A stretch of 64,000 bases of DNA from Prochilodus magdalenae (Eukaryota > Chordata > Actinopteri > Characiformes > Prochilodontidae). The notes below the pieces were generated by a model. It was given only the letters and a program-made list of their open reading frames with translations. It did not search any database and was not told where the DNA came from. Both the position numbers and the translations under genes were made by a program. The stretch is from assembly GCA_024036415.1 (NCBI GenBank), contig JAMWET010000673.1:1-64000 (forward strand), written 5' to 3'. How positions within the stretch are numbered: position 1 is the stretch's first letter; each line of letters begins with the position of its first letter. Below are positions 47,365 to 57,112 of this stretch, in pieces.

Positions 47365-47734
47365 CCAAAGTCAACTTGACCATGTAAGGCCAAGGTTTAA
47401 TAGGTGTTTGTAAGTTTACATTTTATGAAAAAAAAACAAAGATCACCTGACAACTGTCCGTTTTAGGTTCCATCCAATAAGCTAGTACAGTCGCTTCAGA
47501 ACAATCACTGCATATATGGAGTTTCATTTCTGGGTCATGATGAGATATGTCACGATTCTGTGGGTTTGTAAATAAAGTTGGCTAAAAAACAACATTCCTG
47601 ATTGTTATTAGATACCATAGTGGCGTTTGCAGTGCTACCACACCATGACTAGCATTTCTGCTACTACATGAACAAAATTATGGCCAGTAAAAAACCATGC
47701 ATGATCATCAGTAAAGTGTGATGTAACCTGTGTT

Positions 47735-47830
47735 CAAATCAAATCAAATCACTTTTATTGTCACGTCACATTTTTACAGGAAGGTGAGTGAAAAACGTAG
47801 GTGCGTAGTCCCTTACAGTAATCAAATACA
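47735..47830 (-). mobile_element. Probable retroelement end (CACTTTTATTGTCACGTCAC type)
   Basis: AAATCAAATCAAATCACTTT, ATTGTCACGTCACATTTT and GTGAGTGAAAAACGTAGGTG resemble another widespread fish repeat edge read in reverse. It lies just after the gene A poly(A) signal. Confidence 0.4.
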
Positions 47831-48907
47831 AAAACTACACATTAGACAATAAATATGTACAATACGAAGCACAAAATCTCTGTTAATCTTATATACAGTT
47901 TTATATAACAGTAATATAACGTATGAATAAAAACTTTGATATATGCAAATATACACATTTCCATATAGCACTATGGTAAGGCTGAGGTAGATGAGAGATG
48001 CAGTGTATATACAGGGCATAGAATATAGATATATATATATATATAAATATATATATATAAAATATATATATATATACACATACATACACACCACAGATTT
48101 CCACTACAGAGCCCAAAGCCATCATCACAGCAAAAGCTCATGGCTCATGATTATGGAACCACTCAAATGCTCCTGGGACATTGGACAGGACGGGCCAGAG
48201 GTAGCTGGTTAGCATGCTAAATTATGTAGATAGCTCTGCAGCACCGTACAGAATGGTTTTTGACATACTATAAAAAGTGTTCATTCTTTCTGTTAATAAT
48301 TTTGATTAATATAATGAAGCAAAGGCTTCAGAAAATTTAAAATCTAGACATCATATCAGAACGTAAACTATCAAGAGACCTATGAGTTAATATCTCAACA
48401 GAAGAAAATGAAAAAAAAAAAATCTAATTATGCTAATTACAATGAAAATCCATTTTTAGGACAAGGGACACGTTTGGCTACAAATCTCCATAGTGGAATA
48501 AACTTATTGACCCAGCTAGGTGATTACTTGGTTAGATAATGTAGCTAAACATAACATGTCTACTGTATGTTGTGTTATCTTACATCATACAAGGTCATTA
48601 ACTCATGTCTAGAGTTTAGTCTAGTGGTTTCTTACTCAGTGGTTAGTTCAGAGCTCGTCCATCAGCTCTCATTTGTATCTCCATTTCTCCATTTGCCGGA
48701 AATCCAAGCCTTTTGATCTATTTCGATAACAATGTCCTGTTATACTGTAATACCTGATTACACACTCTCAGCAGCCCACCAGCTTGTGAGAGGTAAGCCA
48801 TGCTATCTATAAATAATTAAGAATTACATTTATTTAACATTAAGGTTCAGTATCTGTAAAAAGAGTTTTCAATTTTAGATTAATTTTAAATAACCGAAAG
48901 AGATATA
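47831..48907. other. No gene recognised
   Basis: AT-rich intergenic DNA with a TA tract at 48026-48078. Confidence 0.4.
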
Positions 48908-48909
48908 TA

Positions 48910-50477
48910 CAGTGAGGAAAATAAGTATTTGAACACCCTGCGACTTTGCAAGTTCTCCCACTTAGAAATCATGGAGGGGTCTGAAATTTTTATCTTAGGT
49001 GCATGTCCACTGTGAGAGACATAATCTAAAAAAAAATCTGGAAATCACAATGTATGATTTTTTAATAATTTATTTGTGTGTTACTGCTGCAAATAAGTAT
49101 TTGAACACCTGTGAAAATCAGTGTTAATATTTGGTACAGTAGCCTTTGTTTGCAATTACAGAGGTCCTGTAGTTTTTCACCCGGTCTGCACACACTGCAG
49201 CAGGGATTCTGGTCCATTCCTCCACACAGATCTCCTCCAGATCAGCCAGGTTTCTGGGCTGTCGCTGAGAAACACGGAGTCTGAGCTCCCTCCAAAGATC
49301 TTCTATAGGGTTTAGGTCTGGAGACTGGCTAGGCCACTCCAGAACCTTGATATGCTTCTTACGGAGCCACTCCTTGGTTATCCTGGCTGTGTGCTTTGGG
49401 TCATTGTCATGTTGGAAGACCCAGCCACGACCCATCTTCAATGCTCTAACTGAGGGAAGGAGGTTGTTCCCCAGAATCTCCCAATACATGGCCCCGGTCC
49501 TCCTCTCCTTAATACAGTGCAGTTGTCCTGTCCCCTGCAGAAACACACCCCCACAACATGATGCCTCCACCTCCATGCTTCACAGTAGGGATGGTGTTTT
49601 TAGGATGGTACTCATCATTCTTCGTCCTCCAAACATGGCGAGTGGAATTAAGACCATCTGACCACAGACCTTTCTCTCATGACTCCTCTGGATCATCCAA
49701 ATGGTCATGGGCAAACTTAAGACGGGCCTGGACGTGTGCTGATTTAAGCAGGGGAACCTTCCGTGCCATGCAGGACTTTAAACTATGACGTCTCAGTGTA
49801 TTACCCACAGTAACCGTGGAAACAGTGGTGCCAGCTCTCTTCAGGACATTGACCAGCTCCTCCCGTGTAGTTCTGGGCTGATTCCTCACCTTTCTTAGGA
49901 TCACTGATACGCCACCAGGTGAGATCTTGCGTGGAGCCCCAGTCCGAGGGAGATTGGCAGTCATGTTTAGCTCCTCCCATTTTCTAATAATTACTCCAGC
50001 AGTTGATCTTCCTTCACCAAGCTGCTTGGCAATTGCCCCGTAGCCCTTTCCAGCCTTGTGGAGGTCAACAGTTTTGTCTCTGGTGTCTTTGGACAGCTCT
50101 TTGGTCTTAGCCATGTTAGTAGTTGGGGTCTTACTGATTGTGTGGGGTGGACAGGTGTCTATGCAGCTAACGACCTCCAACAGGTGCTTCTAATTTAGAA
50201 TAAGAAGTGGAGTGGAGGTGGAGTTTTTAGAGGCGGACTAACAGGTCTTTGAGGGCCAGAATTTTTGCTGATTGGCAGGTGTTTAAATACTTATTTGCAG
50301 CAGTAACACACAAATAAATTATTAAAAAATCATACATAGTGATTTCCAGAGTTTTTTTTAGATTATGTCTCTCACAGTGGACATGCACCTAAGATGAAAA
50401 TTTCAGACCCCTCTATGATTTCTAAGTGGGAGAACTTGCAAAGTCGCAGGGTGTTCAAATACTTATTTTCCTCACTG
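48910..50477 (-). mobile_element. Complete Tc1-like transposon with about 215-bp inverted ends
   Basis: The ends are CAGTGAGGAAAATAAGTATT (left) and AATACTTATTTTCCTCACTG (right), flanked by TA on both sides (48908-48909 and 50478-50479). The inverted repeats extend about 215 bp to the inner 'CAAATAAGTATTTGAACACC' and 'GTGTTTAAATACTTATTTGC', giving the outer/inner repeat layout of IR/DR Tc1 elements. Total 1568 bp. The paralogous site upstream of gene D (57106-57130) reads 'AATAATATATAACTGATATC' with no element and is the empty site. Confidence 0.9.
49124..50121 (-). pseudogene. Tc1-like transposase, inactivated
   Basis: The N-terminal half (49677-50113) starts [20 protein letters not shown]. 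It has helix-turn-helix sequence ([20 protein letters not shown]) and ends PEES before a TGA that replaces the family's Trp codon. Beyond the stop come [13 protein letters not shown], where about seven residues after the first catalytic Asp are missing, then '[10 protein letters not shown]' and a 2-nt loss near 49540 that shifts the frame. The C-terminal half (49124-49540) continues [10 protein letters not shown], then [19 protein letters not shown] (second Asp) and [15 protein letters not shown] (Glu), ending [12 protein letters not shown]. Three lesions make it non-autonomous, but both ends appear intact, so it could still be mobilised in trans. Confidence 0.9.
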
Positions 50478-50923
50478 TAACTGATATCAAAACTAAATAC
50501 TGTATGATACAAACTGCACTGGGAAAAATTACACATAATATTATTGGCAAACATTTTATATAGTGTTAAATAAGAAGAGAGCTGATTTTTGTGTTTTTGT
50601 CCAGGTACTGCACTGGTCAGAGGCCTGAAAGTTGGAAAACCGGACTGTCCGGCCTAAACACATATAAAGCACACCTGATGTTTACCCAACATTAACACCT
50701 TTCTTTGGAAGCCTTCTGACTTTCACTTTTGGGTTTTAAACTCACTTACGCTGCTCTACAGTGAGCGTCATTGCAACTGGCCATTAAAACATCAGGACAT
50801 CATATTCTGTCCAAAAGTAGGAGCGTGTGGCGTAAACCAAGTTTAGTACCTGTCCGATCTTTCTGTGAAACCTTTATTATTTTGTGGAAGGACTTTGGAC
50901 GGAACATATGGCATCTGCTACAG
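50478..50923 (+). repeat. GIMAP duplication block, 5' part, gene B (partner 57113-57602)
   Basis: 'ACTGATATCAAAACTAAATA' through the first coding exon aligns with the gene D upstream region. The shared stretch includes an R2-type piece (GGCCTGAAAGTTGGAAAACC), an IRF-like site and 'GGCGTAAACCAAGTTTAGTA'. It defines the proximal promoter of both genes. Confidence 0.85.
50719..50730 (-). promoter_or_regulatory. IRF-E-like site, gene B
   Basis: The + strand reads ACTTTCACTTTT, so the minus strand reads AAAAGTGAAAGT. It is one base from the IRF-E consensus form found at the same place in gene D, and lies 178 bp before the gene B ATG. Confidence 0.5.
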
Positions 50924-52298
50924 GTGAGTGTGTCTCAGTAGAAATCAACATTCTACAGACCAGGCTACATTTTTCCAGTTTTCAGTTGACCAGTTGTTGT
51001 GAGCCTGTGCCCTCTGCACTCTCAGCTTTGTTTTCATTTCTGACAGAAGTAGAAGTTGACATGTTCTTCTGCTGTTGTAGCCCGTCCACTTTTAGGTTCG
51101 ATGAGTGATGTATTATAACTTTCTGCTCCCCACAACTGTACAGAGTGACCATCTGAACTTTCTGAGCCCTGCTAAGACATTTGACTGATTAGATGAATGA
51201 ATATGTGAACAAGTGTTCCTAATACAGCGCTCAGTGAGTGTAAATGTGCAGTATCGGCAAGGTCATGTTGACATAGTATGGAGGTAAATATCTGTTAATT
51301 AAGTCTCTGATGTACTGTACAGTAATACAGACCTAAATCAACAAACATAACCTACATTAATACTTGGGAAGCCCATGATTCAGAAAGTCATGTGCTCCCA
51401 TCAATAGAGTTTTCTCTTCTTCAGCAGAAACCGATCATGTGAAGATAGTGCTCCTGGGAGGACGGTGGGCAGGGAAGAGCTCCTCAGGAAACACCATTCT
51501 GAACAAGGAGGTGTTTGGCATTGGGGCTCAAACAGAAGCATGTGTCATGGAAACCAACAAAATCGCAGATACGCAGGTCACCGTGGTCGACACGCCAAGC
51601 TGGTTCTGGGTTTCTGCCGAGGACTCATCTGATGAACTCAAGCAGGAACTCAAGAGAAGTGTTGAGATGCTTGGGGAGGGACCCCACGCATTCCTACTGG
51701 TTTATCCTTTAGGCGCCCCGTTTGTGAAAAGACACAAGACAGCTGTGCAAGAGCATCTAGAGCTTCTGGGTCCAGATGTTTGGGACCGCACCATGGTCTT
51801 GTTCTCCAGAGGAGATTGGCTGGGGGAGAAGACTATTGAAGAGCATGTGGGGGGAGTTAAGGAGGAGCTCCGGTGGTTGGTGGAACAGTGTAAGGGGAGA
51901 TATCATGTTCTCAACAATAAAGTCAGGACAAACGAGATGCAAGTCACTGAGCTTCTGGAGAAGATAAGAAGGATGATTTATGGAAAAAGGAACTTGAGCA
52001 AGACTGAGCCGCCTCTCAGTAAGTTATTTTTTTTCTACTAAGAGAAATATCATAATAAGCATTAAAATCATGAGGTTGAATTCTAGTAATGCCACCTCTC
52101 ACATGGTCAAGCAGCTAACAAGGAGATAAAATGTAAGACAGGACATTAACCTTGTAACACTGCAACTTGATGACTAGGAAAACGACTGCTTTTGGTCAAT
52201 TCTAGTGGTTTCATTTGGTCTTGTTTGTGTTTTGTGTTGTTGTAGTGGAGGGAGAAACCTCTGCTGCTGCTGAGCTTGGCGAACCCTCAACCAAATGA
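50908..52298 (+). CDS. GIMAP/AIG1-type GTPase, gene B (three exons)
   Basis: Exon 1 is 50908-50923 (MASAT, donor GTGAGT), exon 2 is 51425-52018 and exon 3 is 52246-52298 (after GTTGTTGTAG; MEGETSAAAELGEPSTK, stop). The total is 663 nt, 220 codons plus stop, with phase-1 introns. The domain order matches gene A: G1 GGRWAGKSSSGN, G3 VVDTPSWFW, the GPHAFLLVYPLG box, FSRGDWLG and RYHVLNN. It should bind guanine nucleotide as an immune-associated GTPase, but G3 has Ser where DxxG needs Gly. There is no C-terminal membrane anchor. AATAAA is at 52557. Exon 2 and the preceding 430 bp of intron 1 are almost the same as in gene D. Exon 2 may start 3 nt later (CAGCAG acceptor), removing one Ala. Confidence 0.88.
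50985..52041 (+). repeat. GIMAP duplication block, core (partner 59005-60061)
   Basis: A constant 8020-bp offset holds across more than 1 kb with no indels. Differences are rare in the intron (for example 51151-51158) but clustered in exon 2 between about 51522 and 51625. Confidence 0.9.
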
Positions 52299-52615
52299 CC
52301 AAAGCCAACTGGAGTTCACATTTATTAGCATTGTATGATCATTAACTTTATGTTTATCTGTGTGTAGTTTGTGTTTCTCAGGGACAGATGGATTATTGGT
52401 ATATGGGAATGATTCTGCCTGCATTCTCTGTTTATCTATTATTGTAGCATTATTATTAGTATTAGTATTTTTGTTCTTTAATGGCTGAACTAACAGTATA
52501 TTTCTGGGTTTGGGGTTTTGTTTATTTTATTGGGTTTATTTGTGTTACTACTTTGTAATAAAGGATGTTACAGTATTGGTTTATACATAGCCCAAATTTC
52601 TACCCTAATTAAAAT

Positions 52616-52757
52616 CACCCATTCTGGACAAGGAGGTGTTTGGCATTGGGGCCCAAACAGAAGCATGTATCATGGAAACCAGCAAAATCGCCGGGATGCA
52701 GGTTACTGTGGTCGACACACCTAGCTGGTTCTGGGATCCTGCAGAGGACTCATCTGA
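52616..52757 (+). pseudogene. GIMAP-like fragment C
   Basis: It starts abruptly inside the G1 region with 'CATTCTGGACAAGGAGGTGT' and gives DKEVFGIGAQTEACIMETSK, IAGMQVTVVDTPSWFWDPAE and DSS, then runs into unrelated sequence. It lacks the P-loop, the second half of the domain and any exon 1, so it cannot encode a GTPase. It sits just after the gene B poly(A) signal, as fragment E does after gene D. Confidence 0.85.
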
Positions 52758-52929
52758 GTATCATCCAAGATTAATATGGATAGTTTGGACCTGTGTTAGA
52801 AGAACCAGGGATCAAAGCTGCTGGTTTACATGTATTCACTTGAGGAATAAATGTACTTCCAATTTAAGAAAAGCCAAATCGGATAACTGTCTTTACCAAA
52901 CCCTCACGGTTTCTGGAAGGCAGTAGGTT

Positions 52930-53462
52930 CTCTTTAATGGGTTAAACTTGATGACCATTCAGTTTCTGATGAAAGTGAGCGCTGCCGAGCTATCTGTGCG
53001 CATTCTGCAATTGATTTAAGTGATTTATTTATTTATTGATGTATTATATACTTTAGTTGTTTTCTCAGTTGATTTATTATTTTAAACTTACATTATTAAT
53101 GTTATAGTTGTAGTTGCTTTGTCTTTTTGTTTTTACTCTACTATTTACCTGTAAGGTGCTGTTTTAATAACACTTTCTTGGTCATATTTTCTTTGCTTTC
53201 CTTTTACTATCACAAACATATCTTCATTCTGTGGTACTCTTTCTTTCTTATAACTAGACTTTAAAATCAGGGTTACCCTCATGAGTTTAAATAAAGGATC
53301 ATTGATTGACTAATTTGACTGGTAGTATGATTTATCTTAACGTTCAAGGGGAAATGTTCATTAACATGGAATTAGGTAGAATTTTTATATTTTTGTATTT
53401 TCAATTTTTTATATTTCAATTTTTTAGATTTTTTATATGTGTTGGACCAGAATTCCTCAGTT
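52930..53462. other. No gene recognised
   Basis: T-rich intergenic sequence with no supported feature. Confidence 0.4.
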
Positions 53463-53606
53463 CTGTTTTTTTCTCTACACTACTGGAACCATGTCTCCCA
53501 AACTCCAGATCAGATATTGTATTAGATCTGTTTATTTAGAAAATCACTTATGACCTCCAGAAGCCTGTTTTTAGAAGCATGCTCGCTGTGCGTTTCACCC
53601 CAGCCA
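53463..53606 (-). mobile_element. Third copy of the 29474/32033 element, partial
   Basis: 'TCTACACTACTGGAACCATG' through 'CGTTTCACCCCAGCCA' matches the outer 140 bp of those arms and then ends where the segmental duplication begins. Confidence 0.75.
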
Positions 53607-53900
53607 ATAATGCATACAAGACAAATTTCAGGTTTAGCAAATAGTCATTGTTATGATGGAGGTTGAACTGTGGAAAACTGAAATTTCGAGAAATGTTTTG
53701 GGAGTTGTATTTTGCTGCTGGTAATAGAGCTATTTTATATTTAGTGCATTTGAAATTGAATGAAGATGACCAATAGAACAACTCTACGTAAGAAGGTCTT
53801 TGTTCCAAGCTTCTTTTATGTGATGTATTCATCTCAAACTTAGTTTCTGGGACCAACACATGTATGTATTTATGTACTTGGTAGTACTAGGTGCAGTAAA

Positions 53901-54502
53901 TATCGTCACTGTCCAAAGAAAAATAAGTGCCTGTCAGAAACAAAGAACTTGGGCCGACGCGTGCCGAGCTAAAAGTCAGATGAGATTTATTAAACAGTTT
54001 GGGAGTTGAACACAGCACCAAAACACGATCAAACATGGGTAGAGATTAGAGTCGAGGGACAGGCTGAGGTCTGAACCAGGGTAGGCAGCCAGCAAGGCAA
54101 CCAGAGTGGAAGGGAAAGACAAGGAGAATGGTCAGAAGAGCGGATAGAGTTTGAGAGTAAATCAGAACGATAAGCCACCAGGCATAAGGAAGAGGTGTGC
54201 TAGTACTCAGGAGACCTAGAGCAGGAATGATTGGTAGACTGGGGACATGTGGGTGTGACGTAATCAGGGGATGCACTCTGGGAAGTTGAGTTCGGAAGAG
54301 CAGCAAAGCCAGGGAAACCCAGAAGCATGACAGTATCTCCAAAGTAGAGGCACAGTACAGTTACAGTAGAGGCCAAAACCCAGTTTAACTGTAATGTAAG
54401 TCAATGGAACCAGACTTTTTCCAAACAAGGCCATTCACACACAATATAAACAGCAGCTCATGTGATCAAATGATACATAAAGTAAACAGTCACGATATGT
54501 AC
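53901..54502 (+). mobile_element. M1 MITE split by an LTR
   Basis: The left end TATCGTCACTGTCCAAAGAA is at 53901 and the body resumes at 54333 with GTATCTCC. Removing 53932-54332 restores the usual MITE order. The right end is 'AACAGTCACGATATG'. Confidence 0.75.
53932..54332 (-). mobile_element. Solo LTR, 401 bp, inserted in an M1 MITE
   Basis: TGTCAGAAACAAAG at the left and GAAGCATGACA at the right give TG...CA ends. The flanks GTGCC (53927-53931) and GTATC (54333-54337) would be a 5-bp target duplication with two transitions. AATAAA on the minus strand near 53984 suggests minus orientation. Confidence 0.6.
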
Positions 54503-54599
54503 TGTAATGAAATATAGATTTTACTAGAACATCAGGAAGTGGGACAGATTTCCTAATAACACTTTTCTCATAACTCCTAAAACTCATACAGACTAAAAC

Positions 54600-54760
54600 T
54601 CTAAGCGAGCAGCAGTCCTCCACCTTACTGCCAGAGTTCTCTTGCATGTGAAACGGGGTGCCCATGGTTTGACTTGACCCCTGACAGGCATGCTAAAGTA
54701 TGCCTGTAGGCCTTGCACATCTGAGCAGATGTTTTCTTGGAGTACTGTTGCACTCTGGTC
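54600..54760 (-). pseudogene. Decayed ORF, paralogue of 42402-42557
   Basis: The frame contains AYFSMPVRGQVKPWAPRFTC and KRTLAVRW. It is broken on both sides. Gly-Asp type residues of the motif differ from copy 1. Confidence 0.35.
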
Positions 54761-54930
54761 TTGATAAATTAGTCCATGGGTGGAGCAGGATTGGTCCACC
54801 GGATGCTGCAGCCTCTTGATGCCTCTAAACTACCTGTAGCTCTGTATCCACTATCCACTGACTCAGCTGGAGCATCAACTCAAGCGACTGTTTAACACAC
54901 CTGTATTTATACTGCTATGTAGAATACCGG

Positions 54931-55030
54931 ACAGTCCCGGATGGTTCTAGAAAGTTCTAAACAGTTCTCCAAAGTTCTAGAAAGTTCCAGACAGTTCTAG
55001 AAAGTTCTGGAGAGTTCTCACAGTTCCAGA
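54931..55030 (+). repeat. 10-bp tandem repeat with heat-shock-element-like cores
   Basis: Ten consecutive 10-bp units: ACAGTCCCGG, ATGGTTCTAG, AAAGTTCTAA, ACAGTTCTCC, AAAGTTCTAG, AAAGTTCCAG, ACAGTTCTAG, AAAGTTCTGG, AGAGTTCTCA, CAGTTCCAGA. TTCTAGAAAGTTC (TTCnnGAAnnTTC) arises several times, for example at 54945 and 54976. Confidence 0.85.
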
Positions 55031-55113
55031 CGTGACTTGAAGTCTACATGGCACAGAATGTATCGCAGTTGTTCTGGAGAATAGGGACCTCTATACCATC
55101 ATTCTGTACATCT

Positions 55114-55237
55114 GAGGGTTAGGGTTAGTGGTTAGAGTTAGGGTTTGGGTTAGGGTTAGGGTTAGATGATTTACAGTGACTTCCCCCATCAGCAGTCCTC
55201 CGACCGTGTGGTTTGATTAGGATTAGGGTTAGGGTTA
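55114..55237 (+). repeat. Short interstitial telomere-like repeat
   Basis: GGGTTAGGGTTAGTGGTTAG (55115) and GGGTTTGGGTTAGGGTTAGG (55140), then ATTAGGGTTAGGGTTAGG (55214). Copy 1 of the duplication has only GGGTTAGGGGTTAAGGTTAG at 42910, so the tract grew after the duplication. Confidence 0.85.
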
Positions 55238-55625
55238 GGCCTAAGGAATCAAGGAAACACACTTAGTCCCCAGGAATAAGAATCGTTTGTAGTGTAGTGT
55301 CATGTGTCCTTGTGTGCATGATCACTCTCAGTTCTCCACTAAAGTCTTTGAAGTGTTTTTGGAGCAGATTTGTTTTGATTGAGAACCAAATTTTATAAAC
55401 ATAACCAGGCTTTCTTCTAATTGAGTCATCATGGGTGAATACCAGGGGGTATTGTGACACTGCAATGGTTGGGCCTTTAAGTTTAAAACAGAAGCTGCCC
55501 AGAACTTCAACCCAAGATCTCTCTCCCCTCCTCCAGTCTATTCACACACTACAACCAGATATCCGAATATTCAAATGCCATTTTATCCAAAAGGTGTGTT
55601 ACTTTACAAGCATTTGCACGTGTCA

Positions 55626-55680
55626 TCACAGTAATAGCTGCACCCAGAAAGAGGTGTGGGGTTGCAGTGCTGTTGGGAAA
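55626..55680 (-). mobile_element. T1 terminal fragment
   Basis: AGTAATAGCTGCACCCAGAA, then GGTGTGGGGTTGCAGTGCTG, match the family end before the sequence changes to the LINE-associated region. Confidence 0.6.
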
Positions 55681-55689
55681 GAAGCCAGG

Positions 55690-57112
55690 AGCTCCGTGAT
55701 GGGTAAAGGCATCAGTGACTCCCAGTCAGAGCAGATGTTGCAACAGCATCAGGCCACACAGGATGGGCAGCAGTTCAGCTCAGACAGAGAGCTCAGACAG
55801 ACTGTTAGCTCTGACAGAAGATCTGAACACACTACACGGTGTTAACAGAGTGCAGCAGTGACTCTGGCAGGCCTGGCTCCTACAGCAGGACTAACAGGGA
55901 GAGACAGAAGGTCACACAGACATGAGGGCTCCCTCATCAGCGCCCCTCTGCTCCACCGTCAACAAACCTGAGTGAACATGAAGAGCAGCGGGACCACAGC
56001 ACCAACATTCCCAGCTTACCCAACACTCTCTGTCAGTGGACCCCTAGACCTGCACCTTTTATCTATCAGAAAGAAAAGACTAATTACCAAAAGCTTGACT
56101 AAACAGGTAGGTTTTAAGCCTGGACTTAAAGACTGAGGCTGTGTCCTGAACACTGACAGGTAGGGTATTCCAAAGCTGGGGGGCCTTGTATGAAAAGGCT
56201 CTGCTCCCCGATGTAACTTTGTTAATTCTAGGCACTAACAGAGAGCCCGCACTTTGAGACCTAAGGTCACGTAAAGGCTTATAGTACGAGATAAGTTCAG
56301 TAAGGTAGGTAGGAGCGAGGCCGTTTAGAGCCTTATAAGTCAGAAGAAGAATTTTATACTCAATACGGAATTTAACTGGTAACCAGTGTGAGTGAGATCT
56401 GACTGGGCTGATGTGATCAAACTTCCCAGTTCTTGTAAGGACTCTAGCTGCAGCGTTTTGGACTAGCTGAAGTTTGTTAAGGCTTTTGCTGGAACAACCA
56501 GAAAGCATGGCATTACAGTAATCCAGCCTTGAGGTAATAAAGGCGTGAACTAGTTTTTCTGCATCCTGTAGTGACAGTGCATTTTTTAATTTCGCAATAT
56601 TGCGAAGATGTAGGAAAGCTATTCTAGTGATATTATTAATATGCTCATCGAAGGCCTGATCAGGATCGATCCTTACACAGAGACTGTTTACAGAGGGACC
56701 TGGTGGGACTAAGGAGCTGTTTAGATTGAGTGGTAATGCAGACAGCTTGTTTCTAACACTTTTAGGACCAAGAAGAGCCAAGATCTAGCCGAGATATACA
56801 GTTGGGTGTCATCAGCATAGCAGTGAAAATTTATGTTATGGTTTTTGATTATGGTACAGAGTGGTAGCATATATAAGGTAAATAATATAGGTCCTAGGAC
56901 AGATCCCTGTAGAACACCAAACTGTACTTTTGTGTGAGTGGATGATTGACCGTTTATATTTACAAATTAATAGAGGTCGCTTAAGTGAGATCTAAACCAT
57001 AAAAGAGCTTTTCCTGTTACTCCTACATTATTAGGAGTTTATTGTGTCAAATGCTGCACTATGATCCAGTAGGACCAGTAAGGAAAAGTTAATCTGTCAG
57101 AGAAATAATATA
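55690..57112 (-). mobile_element. L2/CR1-type LINE, 5'-truncated copy
   Basis: The minus strand reads from about 57112 down to a 3' region near 55690. The reverse transcriptase part is recognisable and the rest is 3' flank. The 5' truncation is typical of incomplete reverse transcription. The truncation point abuts the sequence that is the empty site of the Tc1-like element at 48910. Confidence 0.75.
56080..57110 (-). pseudogene. Non-LTR reverse transcriptase, C-terminal part, broken
   Basis: From the 5' side: LLVLLDHSAAFDTINS (near 57070) and [20 protein letters not shown] followed by [16 protein letters not shown] (56790-56910), with the catalytic YADD intact. Stops or frame changes lie between these blocks, and a gap follows the YADD block. 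The 233-codon ORF (56080-56781) continues with FITSRLDYCNAMLSGCSSKS, LNKLQLVQNAAARVLTRTGK, HWLPVKFRIEYKILLLTYKA and FSYKAPQLWNTLP, the usual C-terminal region of L2/CR1-type polyproteins. The enzyme would copy element RNA at a nicked target. This copy lacks the endonuclease domain and is not functional. Confidence 0.85.

Larger units (their letters stand above)
53606..55562 (+). repeat. Segmental duplication, copy 2 (partner 41366-43262)
   Basis: See copy 1 for extent. This copy keeps the full nesting: segment, M1 MITE, LTR. It also has an expanded TTAGGG stretch absent from copy 1. Confidence 0.85.

Noticed and set aside
50884..51108. ORF covering exon 1 of gene B and extending into the intron
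   Set aside because: It begins at a GTG and reads through the GTGAGT donor. The paralogues support the spliced model instead.
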